From Roseomonas mucosa ATCC BAA-692 (lineage in GTDB: Bacteria > Pseudomonadota > Alphaproteobacteria > Acetobacterales > Acetobacteraceae): DNA of 44,271 nucleotides. Made by a program: the position numbers and the translations under genes. The stretch spans positions 4,952-49,222 of the forward strand of contig NZ_KK211415.1 of assembly GCF_000622225.1 (NCBI RefSeq), read 5' to 3'. The notes under the pieces were generated by a model. It saw nothing but the letters and a program-made list of their open reading frames with translations. It ran no database searches and was not told the origin of the DNA. Shown here one piece after another: positions 15,908-24,648 of the stretch; position 1 is the first letter of the stretch, and each line of letters begins with the position of its first letter.

Positions 15908-18900
15908 CTATCCTGCCGCGATCAGTTCCCGGATGCGGCTGGCCAGGGCCTCCATGGCGAAAGGCTTGGTCATGACATGCATGCCCGGCTCCAGGTGCCC
16001 GTCGCCCACCACGGCGTTCTCGGCATAGCCGGTGATGAACAGCACCTTCAGCCCCGGCCGTCCGACCCGGGCAGCATCGGCCATCTGCCGGCCGTTCATG
16101 CCGCCGGGCAGTCCGACATCCGTCACCACCAGGTCGACGCGGGCATCGGATTGCAGCACCCGCAGGCCCGAGGCGCCGTCGCCTGCCTCGATGGCAGCGT
16201 AGCCCTGTTCCTCCAGCACCTCCATCACCAGCATCCGCACGGTGGGATCGTCGTCCACGACGAGGACGGTCTCGCCGAGTTCCGCCCGGGGCGCCTCGGC
16301 CAGTTCGGGCACCGGCTCGGCCACCTCGGCCTCGCCCAGGTGCCGCGGCAGGTACAGGCACACCATCGTGCCCTGCCCGACCTCCGAGTAGATACGCGTC
16401 TGCCCGCCCGATTGCCGGGCGAAGCCATAGATCATCGACAGGCCCAGCCCCGTGCCCTGGCCCAGCGGCTTGGTGGTGAAGAACGGGTCGAAGGCCTTGG
16501 CGATCACGTCGGGCGCCATGCCCATGCCCGTATCGGAGACGCAGAGCGAGATATACTGCCCCGGCGCGGTGTCGCGTTCGCGAGCGGTGCGCTCGTCGAG
16601 CCAGCGGTTGGCCGTCTCGATGGTCAGCCTGCCGCCATGGGGCATCGCATCCCGCGCGTTGATGCACAGGTTCAGCAGCGCGTTTTCCAGCTGGTTGGGA
16701 TCGACCAGCGTCGGCCACAGCCCGCCCGCGCCCACCACCTCCAGCTCGACGGAGGGCCCGACGGTGCGGCGGACCAGCTCCTCCATTCCCGCCACTAGGC
16801 GGTTCACGTCCGTCGGCTTGGGGTCGAGGGTCTGCCGGCGCGAGAAGGCCAGTAGCCTGTGGGTCAGGGCGGCGGCCCGCCTTGCCGCGCCCTGGGCGGC
16901 CCCGACATAGCGATCGACGTCCTTGTACCGCCCCTGGGCGACGCGGGTGCTGAGCAGTTCCAGCGCACCGATGATACCGGTGAGCAGGTTGTTGAAGTCA
17001 TGCGCGATACCGCCGGTGAGCTGGCCGACGGCCTCCATCTTCTGGCTCTGGCGCAGCTGCTCCTCGGCGAGCAGCAGGTCGGCCGTGCGCTCGGCGATGC
17101 GCTGTTCCAGCGTCTCGGTCAGGGCGCGCAGCTCGGCGGTGGCACGGTCGCGCTCCGCCTCCATGGCGCGGCGCTCCTCCACGTCGACCAGCACGCCGGG
17201 AAAGCTCAGCGGCGTGCCGTCGGGCGCATGGTCGACGCGGCCATTCGCCTCGATCCAGTAGTACTGCCCGTCGTTGCGCCGCACCCGGTACTGGTGGGCA
17301 TAGGCGCCGCCGCGGGCGATGACGTCCTCAATGGCGGCGATGAGGCCCGCCTTGTCGTCGGGATGGACGGTCGCGACCACCTGTTCGAGGCTGAGGCCGA
17401 CGCGCCCGAGCGTGGGATCGAGGCCGAAGCTGCGGGCGAAGGCTTCGTCCACCGTGAAGCGGTCGGTCGGCAGGTCCCAGAACCAGGTGCCCACGATGGC
17501 CCCGGCCGCGAGCGCGAGCTGGACGCGCTGGATGTTCTCCCGCGCCAGCGCCTCGCTGGCGCGCAGGGCGGCCTCCGCTTCCCGTCGCGACGTCACGTCG
17601 CGGAACAGCACCGACACCTGCCGCCGGCCCGCCGGCTCGATCCGGGCGGCCGAGACCTCGATATGGCGTCCCGCCGCGGCGAAGTAGCGCTCGAAGCGGA
17701 TCGGCTGGCCGGTGCGGAGCACGCCTCCGTAGAGCTCGACCCAGCCATCCGCCTCGTCGGACGCGAAGCCCCGGATCGTCCTGCCGACGATGTCAGGGAT
17801 GCCGGTATGCCGCTCGTAGCCGGGATTGGCCTCGACATGAACGTAGTCGCTCAACGGTCCGTGCGGCCCGTCGAAGAACTCGATGATGCAGAAGCCGTCG
17901 TCGATCGAGTTGAACAGGGTGCGGTACCGGGTCTCGCTTTCGCGCAGGGCCTCCTCGGCCCTCTTGCGGTCCGTGATGTCGAGCACGGTTCCGATCAGCC
18001 GCACCGGCTGCCCATCCTCGAAATGCGTCTCGCCCTGGGCGGAGACCCAGCGCTCGATCCCGTCCCGCAGCCCGACGGTGCAGTACTCGGCGGCAAAGCG
18101 GCCCGATCCCGCCGGGTCCATGGACCGCCGCACCGCCTCGTCCGCCCGCACCCTGTCCTCAGGATGCAGTCCCGCCAGGAAGGTGCCCTCGTAGCTTACC
18201 GGCACCCCGGGCGGCAGGCCGAACAGCGCGCGGCAGCGGTCGTCCCAGGTCAGCTCCTCCGTCCGCACCCAGTAGTCGAAGGTGCCGATCCGGGCCCCCG
18301 CCGTGGCCAGCCGCAGTCGGTTCTCCCGGTCGCGCAGGGCGGCGTCGGCCCGGCGGCGCTCGCTCTGGTCGAGCAGGGCGCCGATCATGCGGACCGGCCG
18401 TCCCTCCGCGTCGCGGATGACGTAGCCGCGGTCCAGCACGTCCGCGTAGCTGCCATCGGCCCGGCGGAAGCGGTATTCCTCCGTCCAGCCCGTGCCGGTG
18501 CCGTCGATCACCGCATGGATGCTGCGATCCACCCGCGTCCGGTCCCCGGGATGGATCTGGGCGATCCACCAGTCCCCGGTCGGCTCCACCTGCCCGGGGG
18601 TCCAGCCATAGGCATCTTCCAGCGCCTCGTTCCAGAGCACGCTGTTGTCCGCGAAGCTCCAGTCCCAGATCGCGTCGCGGGTCGCCCGCTGCGCCAGGCG
18701 GAAGCGTTCGTTGATCGCTTGCAGCGCCTGGCCGGCGAAGTGCTGTTCGGTCCGGTCCCGCAACATCTTGAGGTAGCCGGTGTGGGCGCCCCGCTCGTCC
18801 CGGAGCTGCATCATCTCGCCCGAGGCCCAGAAGCGGGAGCCGTCCTTGCGGCGGTGCCAGCGTTCGTCGGCGGCCCGGCCGTCCCGGGTCGCCCGCTCCA

Positions 18901-19618
18901 TCTCGGCCTCCGGCAGGCCAGCCGCCTGGTCCTCCGGCACGAAGATCACGTCCGCCGCCCGGCCGAGCATCTCGGCCTCCGTCCAGCCCAGGATATTCGC
19001 CGCTCCGGTGTTCCAGCCGGTGACCCGCGCCGCGAGATCCGTGCTGATGATGGCGAAGTCGGTGGCGCTGTCCAGGATCTGCCGCCGGAGCGCCTCCGAC
19101 CGGGCCTGCTGCGCCAAGCTCAGGCGGAGGGTCAGCTGGCTCATGACCTGGCGGGCCAGGGTCTTCAGCACGAATCGCTGCCGGGGCGTCAGGCCCTCCG
19201 GCCGGGGCTTCGTGTCGAGGACGCAGAGCGTGCCCAGGGGCAGCCCGTCCGGGGTTTCCAGCAGATGGCCGGCGTAGAACCGCAGCCCCGGTTCCGAGGT
19301 GATCAGCGGGTTGCAGTTGAAGCGGGGGTCCTCCAGGAGGTCCGGGACAACCAGTTCGCCGGGCTGGAGCATCATCCGGGAGCAGATCGAGTTGTCGAGT
19401 GGCATCTCCCGCACGCCCAGGCCGACTTCCGCCTTGAACCACTGTCGGCTCTTCGCGATCAGGTTCACGGCGGCCATGGGCGCCTCGAGCAAATCGGCGG
19501 CCAAGCGGGCGAGGTCGTCGAAATCCTGCTCCGGGGGCGTGTCGAGAATGGCGTAGCAGTCCAGAGCCGCGAGCCGGTCGGCCTCCGTCCAGGGACGGTC
19601 CTCGTTCTGGTCGGTCAC
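15908..19618 (-). CDS. Hybrid sensor histidine kinase: GAF, multiple PAS, HisKA, HATPase, receiver
   Basis: A 1236-residue soluble hybrid kinase. An N-terminal GAF domain (~20-165, beginning AALDCYAILDTPPEQDFDDL) is followed by about five PAS domains between ~180 and ~815, several ending in PAC-type segments such as GTVLDITDRKRAEEAL. A coiled coil leads to the dimerisation domain with phospho-acceptor His873 in GGIAHDFNNLLTG. The ATPase domain has NLCINARDAMPHGG (N box) and GMGMAPDVIAKAFDPFFTTK with GQGTGLGLSM. A C-terminal receiver carries phospho-acceptor Asp1167 in VVTDVGLPGG. No transmembrane segment is seen, so it senses cytoplasmic signals, plausibly redox, light or a small ligand. No output regulator gene is adjacent. 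Translation likely starts at GTG 19618 with GGAG upstream. Similar HDFNNLL kinases are common in alphaproteobacteria. Confidence 0.92.
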   Translation of the reverse strand: MTDQNEDRPWTEADRLAALDCYAILDTPPEQDFDDLARLAADLLEAPMAAVNLIAKSRQWFKAEVGLGVREMPLDNSICSRMMLQPGELVVPDLLEDPRFNCNPLITSEPGLRFYAGHLLETPDGLPLGTLCVLDTKPRPEGLTPRQRFVLKTLARQVMSQLTLRLSLAQQARSEALRRQILDSATDFAIISTDLAARVTGWNTGAANILGWTEAEMLGRAADVIFVPEDQAAGLPEAEMERATRDGRAADERWHRRKDGSRFWASGEMMQLRDERGAHTGYLKMLRDRTEQHFAGQALQAINERFRLAQRATRDAIWDWSFADNSVLWNEALEDAYGWTPGQVEPTGDWWIAQIHPGDRTRVDRSIHAVIDGTGTGWTEEYRFRRADGSYADVLDRGYVIRDAEGRPVRMIGALLDQSERRRADAALRDRENRLRLATAGARIGTFDYWVRTEELTWDDRCRALFGLPPGVPVSYEGTFLAGLHPEDRVRADEAVRRSMDPAGSGRFAAEYCTVGLRDGIERWVSAQGETHFEDGQPVRLIGTVLDITDRKRAEEALRESETRYRTLFNSIDDGFCIIEFFDGPHGPLSDYVHVEANPGYERHTGIPDIVGRTIRGFASDEADGWVELYGGVLRTGQPIRFERYFAAAGRHIEVSAARIEPAGRRQVSVLFRDVTSRREAEAALRASEALARENIQRVQLALAAGAIVGTWFWDLPTDRFTVDEAFARSFGLDPTLGRVGLSLEQVVATVHPDDKAGLIAAIEDVIARGGAYAHQYRVRRNDGQYYWIEANGRVDHAPDGTPLSFPGVLVDVEERRAMEAERDRATAELRALTETLEQRIAERTADLLLAEEQLRQSQKMEAVGQLTGGIAHDFNNLLTGIIGALELLSTRVAQGRYKDVDRYVGAAQGAARRAAALTHRLLAFSRRQTLDPKPTDVNRLVAGMEELVRRTVGPSVELEVVGAGGLWPTLVDPNQLENALLNLCINARDAMPHGGRLTIETANRWLDERTARERDTAPGQYISLCVSDTGMGMAPDVIAKAFDPFFTTKPLGQGTGLGLSMIYGFARQSGGQTRIYSEVGQGTMVCLYLPRHLGEAEVAEPVPELAEAPRAELGETVLVVDDDPTVRMLVMEVLEEQGYAAIEAGDGASGLRVLQSDARVDLVVTDVGLPGGMNGRQMADAARVGRPGLKVLFITGYAENAVVGDGHLEPGMHVMTKPFAMEALASRIRELIAAG

Positions 19619-20034
19619 GACGATCGGGACTCCACCGGCGCCTTGTCCGCCGGGCGGCTGGCCTGTCCGGAGGATCGGGTGGACCGGCCATCGCCAGTGA
19701 CCCTGGCCTGGACGGCCACGCCGGCTATCCGGCGTCGCCCCGATGCCCCTCGCTCCCTGGTGCAGGGCGCAATTCGGACGCAGGCAGGGCTACGGGGGGA
19801 GCTGGAAGGCATGAAGGCCGCCTATACCAATGGTACGATCGGGATGAAATCCTCATGCCGGGAACGCCGTGATACCCTCCTCCAGTTGCAGAGGTGTCTG
19901 CCGTGACACGATCGGTCCGCTCGCGATCGTAACCGGCCCCGCGCCCGGCACATGAGGGATGGAACCCTGGGGGACCTTGTGACGCACTGCATGGGACGGC
20001 AGTAATCCACGCTCTGTGTTTCCGGGGTTTCTTC
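19619..20034. other. Divergent intergenic region between histidine kinase and lipoprotein genes
   Basis: This 416-bp space is bounded by the GTG of the hybrid kinase gene and the ATG of the lipoprotein gene, so promoters for both should lie here. The stretch 19815-19870 is richer in A+T than its flanks and holds a short dyad TACCA-A-TGGTA at 19825-19835, a possible operator. I see no gene with family likeness. Confidence 0.4.
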
Positions 20035-20247
20035 ATGCGTTGGCTCTATCCGCTGATCCTGTGCGCGCTCGCGGGATGCTCCGGTGGGCTCCGCACGGCG
20101 AATACTCCGGCCAGCCCGGCCGACAGGGCGGCCTTCTGCGCGGAACAGGCCCGGCAGACGGAGGCGAACTACGCCGCGAAGGACCAGTTCGACGCCTACG
20201 TCGCCGGTGCCCAGGCACACCGGGATTGCCTCAGCGCGGGGCACTGA
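20035..20247 (+). CDS. Small hypothetical lipoprotein
   Basis: A 70-residue protein with a classic lipoprotein signal: MRWLYPLILCALAGCSGG, where LAGC is the lipobox and Cys15 would be lipidated. The mature part of about 56 residues is hydrophilic and Ala/Gln-rich, with two further cysteines (FCAEQARQ and HRDCLSAGH) that could form a disulfide bond in the periplasm. Small lipoproteins of this type are common in Acetobacteraceae and lack assigned functions. The position downstream of an A+T-richer divergent region suggests its own promoter. Confidence 0.7.
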   Translation: MRWLYPLILCALAGCSGGLRTANTPASPADRAAFCAEQARQTEANYAAKDQFDAYVAGAQAHRDCLSAGH

Positions 20248-20267
20248 AGGCCGGCTTTCCCTGCGCC

Positions 20268-20450
20268 CTAGAAGGGCCGGTGGATCAGCGCCGCAAGGGA
20301 GAGCGGCAGCGCCGGCGGCATGACCAGGGCGCGGAGCTTCAGGAAGCTCCAGGCGCTGGCGTCCTGGCCCTCGCGGCGGATCGCGACGAGCCAGAGCAGG
20401 GTTGCAAGCGAGCCGGTGACGGACAGGTTGGAAATCGGCCAGGAAGACGT
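20268..20450 (-). pseudogene. C-terminal remnant of an ArsB-type (SLC13/arsenical pump-like) permease
   Basis: A leftward frame of about 60 codons, bounded upstream by an in-frame TGA, reads ISNLSVTGSLATLLWLVAIR and continues RREGQDASAWSFLKLRALVM before a short hydrophobic end and TAG. The SVTGSLATLLWL block and the REGQDxSAWxFLxLxALVMPPAL tail are typical of the last membrane segments of ArsB / citrate-transporter-like permeases, which are normally about 400 residues. The frame immediately upstream shifts (GLDGLNVFLADF is in another phase), and nothing further upstream resembles a permease. I take it as a decayed fragment that lost its main body. Confidence 0.5.
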
Positions 20451-20689
20451 TCAGCCCGTCCAGCCCGTAGCGGATACGGGGGAGCGTGCCGCTGCGTGGC
20501 GGCGGGTGGGCGGCAGGGGCCATGCGGTCGGCATCCTCGGACGGGCCCTGGCCAAACGCCGCGGTGCCTTTCCGGGTTGGCACGGACATCCTGGCCCGGC
20601 AGGCTTCGCCCGGGCTGGACCGCCATCCGCTGCCGGACAGGTTCCGCGAAGCCATGCGGCCGCCCGCAGGAGGCACGGGCCGCCGGCCT
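20451..20689. other. Intergenic region, no gene recognised
   Basis: Between the ArsB-like remnant and the end of the EamA gene, this stretch might hold more eroded sequence of the remnant, but I see no recognisable protein motif in any frame. Confidence 0.4.
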
Positions 20690-21733
20690 TCAGCCGGCCT
20701 CTCCCCGCCGTTCCCGCGCCCGCAGCCTTTCGCGATGCGCGGTGTAGAGGCCGCTCGCGATGATCACGCCCGAGCCCAGGAGCATGGCCTGCCCCGGGAA
20801 AGCGCCGAAGACGACATAGCCGACGAAGGCGGAGGTGACGATCTGGCCATAGGAGAAGGGGGCCAGCACCGAGGCGGGCGCCTGACGGTAGGCCTGCACC
20901 ACGAGCATCTGCCCCGCCGAGCCCAGCACGCCATGCAGCAGTCCGAGGCCGAGCTCCCAACCCGTCGGCATGCGGAAATCAAAGGGCAGGAAGAGGGTCA
21001 GCGCCACGAAGCCGGTGCAGGCCGTCCAGAACATCGTGGTCCCGGGATGGTCCGCCACGCCGATGCGGCGGGTGATCACCACCGCGCCCGCCCAGGCCGC
21101 GGCGGTAAGTAAGGGCAGGACGGCCGCCCACTGGAAGGTGCCGCCGCCGGGCTGCACCACGATCAGCACGCCGACGAAGCCCACCAGCAGCGCGATCCAC
21201 CGGCGTGGCCCGACCACCTCCCCCAGCACCGGGATGGAAAGCAGGGTGATGAAGGTCGGCGCCACGTAGTTGATGGCGGTGGCCTCGGCGAGCGGGAGGT
21301 AGCCGAGGCCGATCACGAAGAGGACGGAGGAGGTGAGGACGCAGAGCCCGCGCAGCAGTTGCAAACCAGGCCGCCGCGCGTGAAGGCCGCGGAAGCGGTT
21401 CCTCCCCAGAAGCGCGAGCGTCATCGCCACGAAGACGAGATAGCGGATCCAGACGATCTCGCCGCTCGGCAGGGTGCCGCGAAGATGCTTGGAGACCGCG
21501 TCGGAGCAGGAGAAGAGCGTGACCGCGCCGAGGATCAGCAGGATGCCGCCGAGCACGTTGTCCTGCGGCGCCAGGCTGGCCGGAACGCTGCCGCGCGGGG
21601 CGGTGGCCGGGGCGAGATCCGGAGGGATGGGCACCTCCGTGGCGGGTTCTTCCGTGGGGTCCGCCGCCATGCCCCCGTCCGGCCTGGCCGCGCCATCCGG
21701 TGCGGCTGCGGAGAGGGGTCTCGGTCCAGTCAT
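20690..21733 (-). CDS. EamA/DMT-family transporter
   Basis: A 347-residue inner-membrane protein of the drug/metabolite transporter superfamily with two EamA repeats and about ten membrane helices. After a Pro/Ala-rich cytoplasmic N-terminus of about 55 residues the first helix is ILLILGAVTLFSCSDAVSKH. Family features include LPSGEIVWIRYLVF, LPLAEATAINYVAPTFITLL ending repeat one, and SVLAPFSYGQIVTSAFVGYV in repeat two. Relatives export amino acids, nucleosides or other metabolites; the substrate is unknown. The upstream start at 21733 is weakly supported; ATG 21670 has a better ribosome site (GGACGGGGG) and would still leave all helices intact. It follows the antiporter gene on the same strand after 210 bp. 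Confidence 0.88.
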   Translation of the reverse strand: MTGPRPLSAAAPDGAARPDGGMAADPTEEPATEVPIPPDLAPATAPRGSVPASLAPQDNVLGGILLILGAVTLFSCSDAVSKHLRGTLPSGEIVWIRYLVFVAMTLALLGRNRFRGLHARRPGLQLLRGLCVLTSSVLFVIGLGYLPLAEATAINYVAPTFITLLSIPVLGEVVGPRRWIALLVGFVGVLIVVQPGGGTFQWAAVLPLLTAAAWAGAVVITRRIGVADHPGTTMFWTACTGFVALTLFLPFDFRMPTGWELGLGLLHGVLGSAGQMLVVQAYRQAPASVLAPFSYGQIVTSAFVGYVVFGAFPGQAMLLGSGVIIASGLYTAHRERLRARERRGEAG

Positions 21734-21943
21734 GGTGCTCGCTGCGATCCGTGTTCGGGAAAGGGGGAGGTATCCGGCCGACATGGCCACAGGATGGGCG
21801 GAGGGGGCAAGGCGCGGGGACGTCGTTCCAGACGGCCCGGAATGCAACCCCGGGGACCGATCCTCTCCATCTCCGCTCCCGCCGCTTCCCGCTGTCCCGC
21901 GGCCCCGGAACTCGAATTCGGCCGCGCCGGCCATCCGCCGCGG

Positions 21944-24073
21944 TCAGGGCGCGGCCTTCGGCGCCTCGTCCTGCCGGCTTTCCCGGCCGTCGCGGCGATG
22001 CGGCGGCCGGGTCAGCGCGATGCGCCAGGAGGCACGCATGGTGCGCTGGATCCGGTCCGCGACTTCCGGCGAGATCAGGCTCTCGTCCCGTATGCGGTCG
22101 ATCACCCTGGCCCCGTCGCGCAACCCTTGCAGAAGCAGCAGCCGCTTCTCCAGCGTCGCGGTGATGTCGGGAAAGCGGGCACGCATCTGGTCCACGGCCT
22201 GGTCCAGGCGCTCGATCCGGCCCACCAGGACGCTGTCCAGCAGCACGGTCATGCGGCCGCTCAGCAGCGGGCCGATGGAGGCCTGGTTGTAGCGGCGGAG
22301 CTGCTCCAGGACCGCGCGCCGGCAGAGCAGGAGCTCGAAGCGGTCGGAGAGCGCATTCTCCAGCGGGCGGCGGAGGCCGAGGCGCCGGTCGAGCCATTCC
22401 AGGACCGGCATGGTCCAGCCCGATTGCAGGATCCTCTGCGCGGCGCGGTTGTAGCCCAGGCGGCCCTCCCGGCGCGCGGCATCGATCATGTCGCCGGTGT
22501 TGCGCATCATGGTATCGAGGTTGCGGATGGAGATGACGCCGCTGCTGAACAGCGGGATCAGGCTGCGCTCGCGCGTGGCCAGCGTGACCAGCCCGATGAT
22601 CAGGCGGTCCCGCTCGGGCAGGGCCAGGTCGAAATCCTCCTGCGCCAGCCCGGCTTCCATGCCGGTGCGGTATTCCGCCGCCGCCTGTCGGGCGATCTCC
22701 TCCGGCAGATGGAAGGTCCTGGCGGTCTCGGCCATCCGTCCCAGCACCTCGGTCGTCGCCAGATGCACCGCCTGCCACTGCAGGGCCTGGTTCTGCGGCG
22801 AAAGGCGGTCGATGCCCAGCATACGGATCACCCAGCGCAGCGTGGTGCCGTTCACCAGCAGGCTGAAGAGCACGAAGGCGGTGGCGAAGCGGGCGACGAA
22901 GAGCCGCTGTTCCGGTGGCAGGACGGGGTTCTCCGCCAGGCCCAGCGCCAGCACCACCGTCACTGCCCCGCGCAGGCCGCCCCAGGCGATCACCAGCTTG
23001 TAGGCCGTGCTCACCGGCGCGCCGAGTCGCAGCCAGCCCAGCAGCGGCAGCAGGCCGAAGAGCACCAGCAGCCGCGCGCCGAGGGCCGCCACGACGAGGA
23101 CGAGAAGCAGCAGCAGGTCGTGCAGCTCCATCCCGCCGAGCAGGTGGCGGGCCTGCAGCGTGGCCAGCAGGAAGATCATCGCCCCGGCCAGCATGGCGAG
23201 CTGTTCCCAGATGAGCTGGAGATGCGTCCAGTTCCGGGGCGAAAGCCGCGTGCGGCCCAGCGCGTTGATCACCAGGCCCGCCGCGACGATGGCCACGACC
23301 CCGGAGACCCCGATCCCCTGGTCGGCCAGCAGGTAGAGCGGATAGGGCAGCGCCAGGGTGAGGGCCGCCTCCGCCAGGGCGAGCCCGCCGAGGGCGGGGA
23401 GCAGCGCCGCGGTGATCCGGCCGGCGACGATGCCGAAGACGGCCCCGCCCCCCAGGGATACGGCCAGTTCCCGCAATCCGGCGATGGGCGAGGCCGCGGC
23501 CGCATCGCCGCTCAGCATCGCCAGCAGGACGCTCATGATGGCGATGGCGGCAGCGTCGTTGAGCAGGCTTTCCCCGGAGACCAGGCGCATGAGCCGCCCC
23601 GGCGCCCCGACCTCCCGGAACACGGCGATGACGGCGGCGGGGTCGGTGGTGGCGATGATCGCGCCGAGCAGCAGGCAGACCGTCAGCCCCTGCGCCGTGA
23701 CCGCCGCCATGGCGAAGCCGATGACGGCCGTGGCCACGAAGACGGCCACCACGGCCAGGAGCAGGATCGGCCCCAGGTCCGGCAGCATCTCGCGGAACTC
23801 GATGGACAGCGCCGACTGGAACAGGAGCGGCGGCAGGAAGACCCAGAGATAGGCCTCGGCCGGCAGGCTGGGGCTGAACAGCAACGACAGGCCATCCTGC
23901 ACCGGCCCCGGCAGAATGGCCGCGGCGAAGGGAAGCAGGCTGCCCAGCGCGATGCCGGCCAGCGACAGGACCGTGGCGTCCGGCAGGCCCGTGCGGGCCG
24001 CCATGACCTGCACCAGGACGATCACCGCCAGGAGGCCGCTGCCCAGGGAGAGAATCGTCGCGATGAGACTCAC
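21944..24073 (-). CDS. CPA1-family Na+/H+ antiporter (NhaP/NHE-like) with long cytoplasmic tail
   Basis: A 709-residue monovalent cation:proton antiporter 1 family protein. About twelve helices fill the first ~410 residues. The transport-site motifs are clear: LLGAIIATTDPAAVIAVFR in the discontinuous helix and SGESLLNDAAAIAIM with the ND pair expected for electroneutral exchangers; AWGGLRGAVTVVLALGL is the conserved Arg-containing helix. A cytoplasmic domain of about 300 residues follows, rich in charged helices, as in plant and bacterial NHE homologues with regulatory tails. It likely exchanges Na+ or K+ for protons in pH or salt homeostasis. GTG 24073 is chosen as start; a tandem GTG at 24106 would add 11 residues. 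Confidence 0.9.
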   Translation of the reverse strand: MSLIATILSLGSGLLAVIVLVQVMAARTGLPDATVLSLAGIALGSLLPFAAAILPGPVQDGLSLLFSPSLPAEAYLWVFLPPLLFQSALSIEFREMLPDLGPILLLAVVAVFVATAVIGFAMAAVTAQGLTVCLLLGAIIATTDPAAVIAVFREVGAPGRLMRLVSGESLLNDAAAIAIMSVLLAMLSGDAAAASPIAGLRELAVSLGGGAVFGIVAGRITAALLPALGGLALAEAALTLALPYPLYLLADQGIGVSGVVAIVAAGLVINALGRTRLSPRNWTHLQLIWEQLAMLAGAMIFLLATLQARHLLGGMELHDLLLLLVLVVAALGARLLVLFGLLPLLGWLRLGAPVSTAYKLVIAWGGLRGAVTVVLALGLAENPVLPPEQRLFVARFATAFVLFSLLVNGTTLRWVIRMLGIDRLSPQNQALQWQAVHLATTEVLGRMAETARTFHLPEEIARQAAAEYRTGMEAGLAQEDFDLALPERDRLIIGLVTLATRERSLIPLFSSGVISIRNLDTMMRNTGDMIDAARREGRLGYNRAAQRILQSGWTMPVLEWLDRRLGLRRPLENALSDRFELLLCRRAVLEQLRRYNQASIGPLLSGRMTVLLDSVLVGRIERLDQAVDQMRARFPDITATLEKRLLLLQGLRDGARVIDRIRDESLISPEVADRIQRTMRASWRIALTRPPHRRDGRESRQDEAPKAAP

Positions 24074-24648
24074 GGGAGGGGTCCTGGCAGGAAGCGGCGG
24101 CACCACCCGAACCGGGGCACCAGCCCTGGCCTATCAGCCGGGCCCGCGCCTGGGAAGCGGCACCACGGCCGCCAGTACCGGCAGGCGTTGCGGCCATGCG
24201 GAAGCGCCGCCGCCGGGCCCCGCTCACGCTTTATTGGGAAAAGCACATCACCCGGCGAGGAGGTGGCAATGTCGCCGCCCCCATGGTGCGGGTCCTTCCG
24301 GGCCGCAGAGGCGTCGACGATGTTCCGTTCCACCTCCGACGCGGGCGTCACGGCCGCGCTCTGCCACAGGAGCGGGAGGCGGACCGCGGAGCCTGACTGA
24401 AGCGCGCGGCACCCGTCGCCGCGGAGCGATGGCGTGTCCTTCGGGGCAGGCCACGGCTCCGACGGCATGTGCCCCGGTGCGGTCATGCCACGCGCCCGTT
24501 CCACCGGGTCCGGGATCACTCCTGGACCGGCCCGTGCCAGGCCTGGCTTCATCCGGCCCCCTGCCCTTCCGGCCTCACACCAACACCCGCACCCGGGCCA
24601 ACTCCATCCCCGGCCGGCCCGGGTGCCGGACAGCAGGAGCAGCTTTTC
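24074..24648. other. Divergent intergenic region (antiporter / uppP)
   Basis: This 575-bp space separates the antiporter start (leftward) and uppP start (rightward). Several short frames exist on both strands but none has recognisable family motifs or a convincing ribosome site. The strongest structure is the stem-loop just upstream of uppP, listed separately. Confidence 0.45.
24589..24626 (+). other. Perfect 11-bp stem-loop in the uppP leader
   Basis: GCACCCGGGCC at 24589-24599 pairs perfectly with GGCCCGGGTGC at 24616-24626 around a 16-base loop. The structure ends only 8 bases before the AGGAGC ribosome site of uppP. Its position suggests a leader element affecting translation or an upstream terminator. 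No U-tract follows. Chance pairing in GC-rich DNA cannot be excluded. Confidence 0.35.

Noticed and set aside
16859-19906. 1015-residue plus-strand frame opposite the hybrid histidine kinase
   Set aside because: No family motifs; antisense to a kinase whose GAF, PAS, HisKA, ATPase and receiver motifs are all clear.
20979-24227. 1082-residue minus-strand frame across the antiporter and EamA genes
   Set aside because: Same strand but a different phase from the two membrane-protein genes, which have full family motifs; composition is Arg/Gly/Ala-rich without structure.
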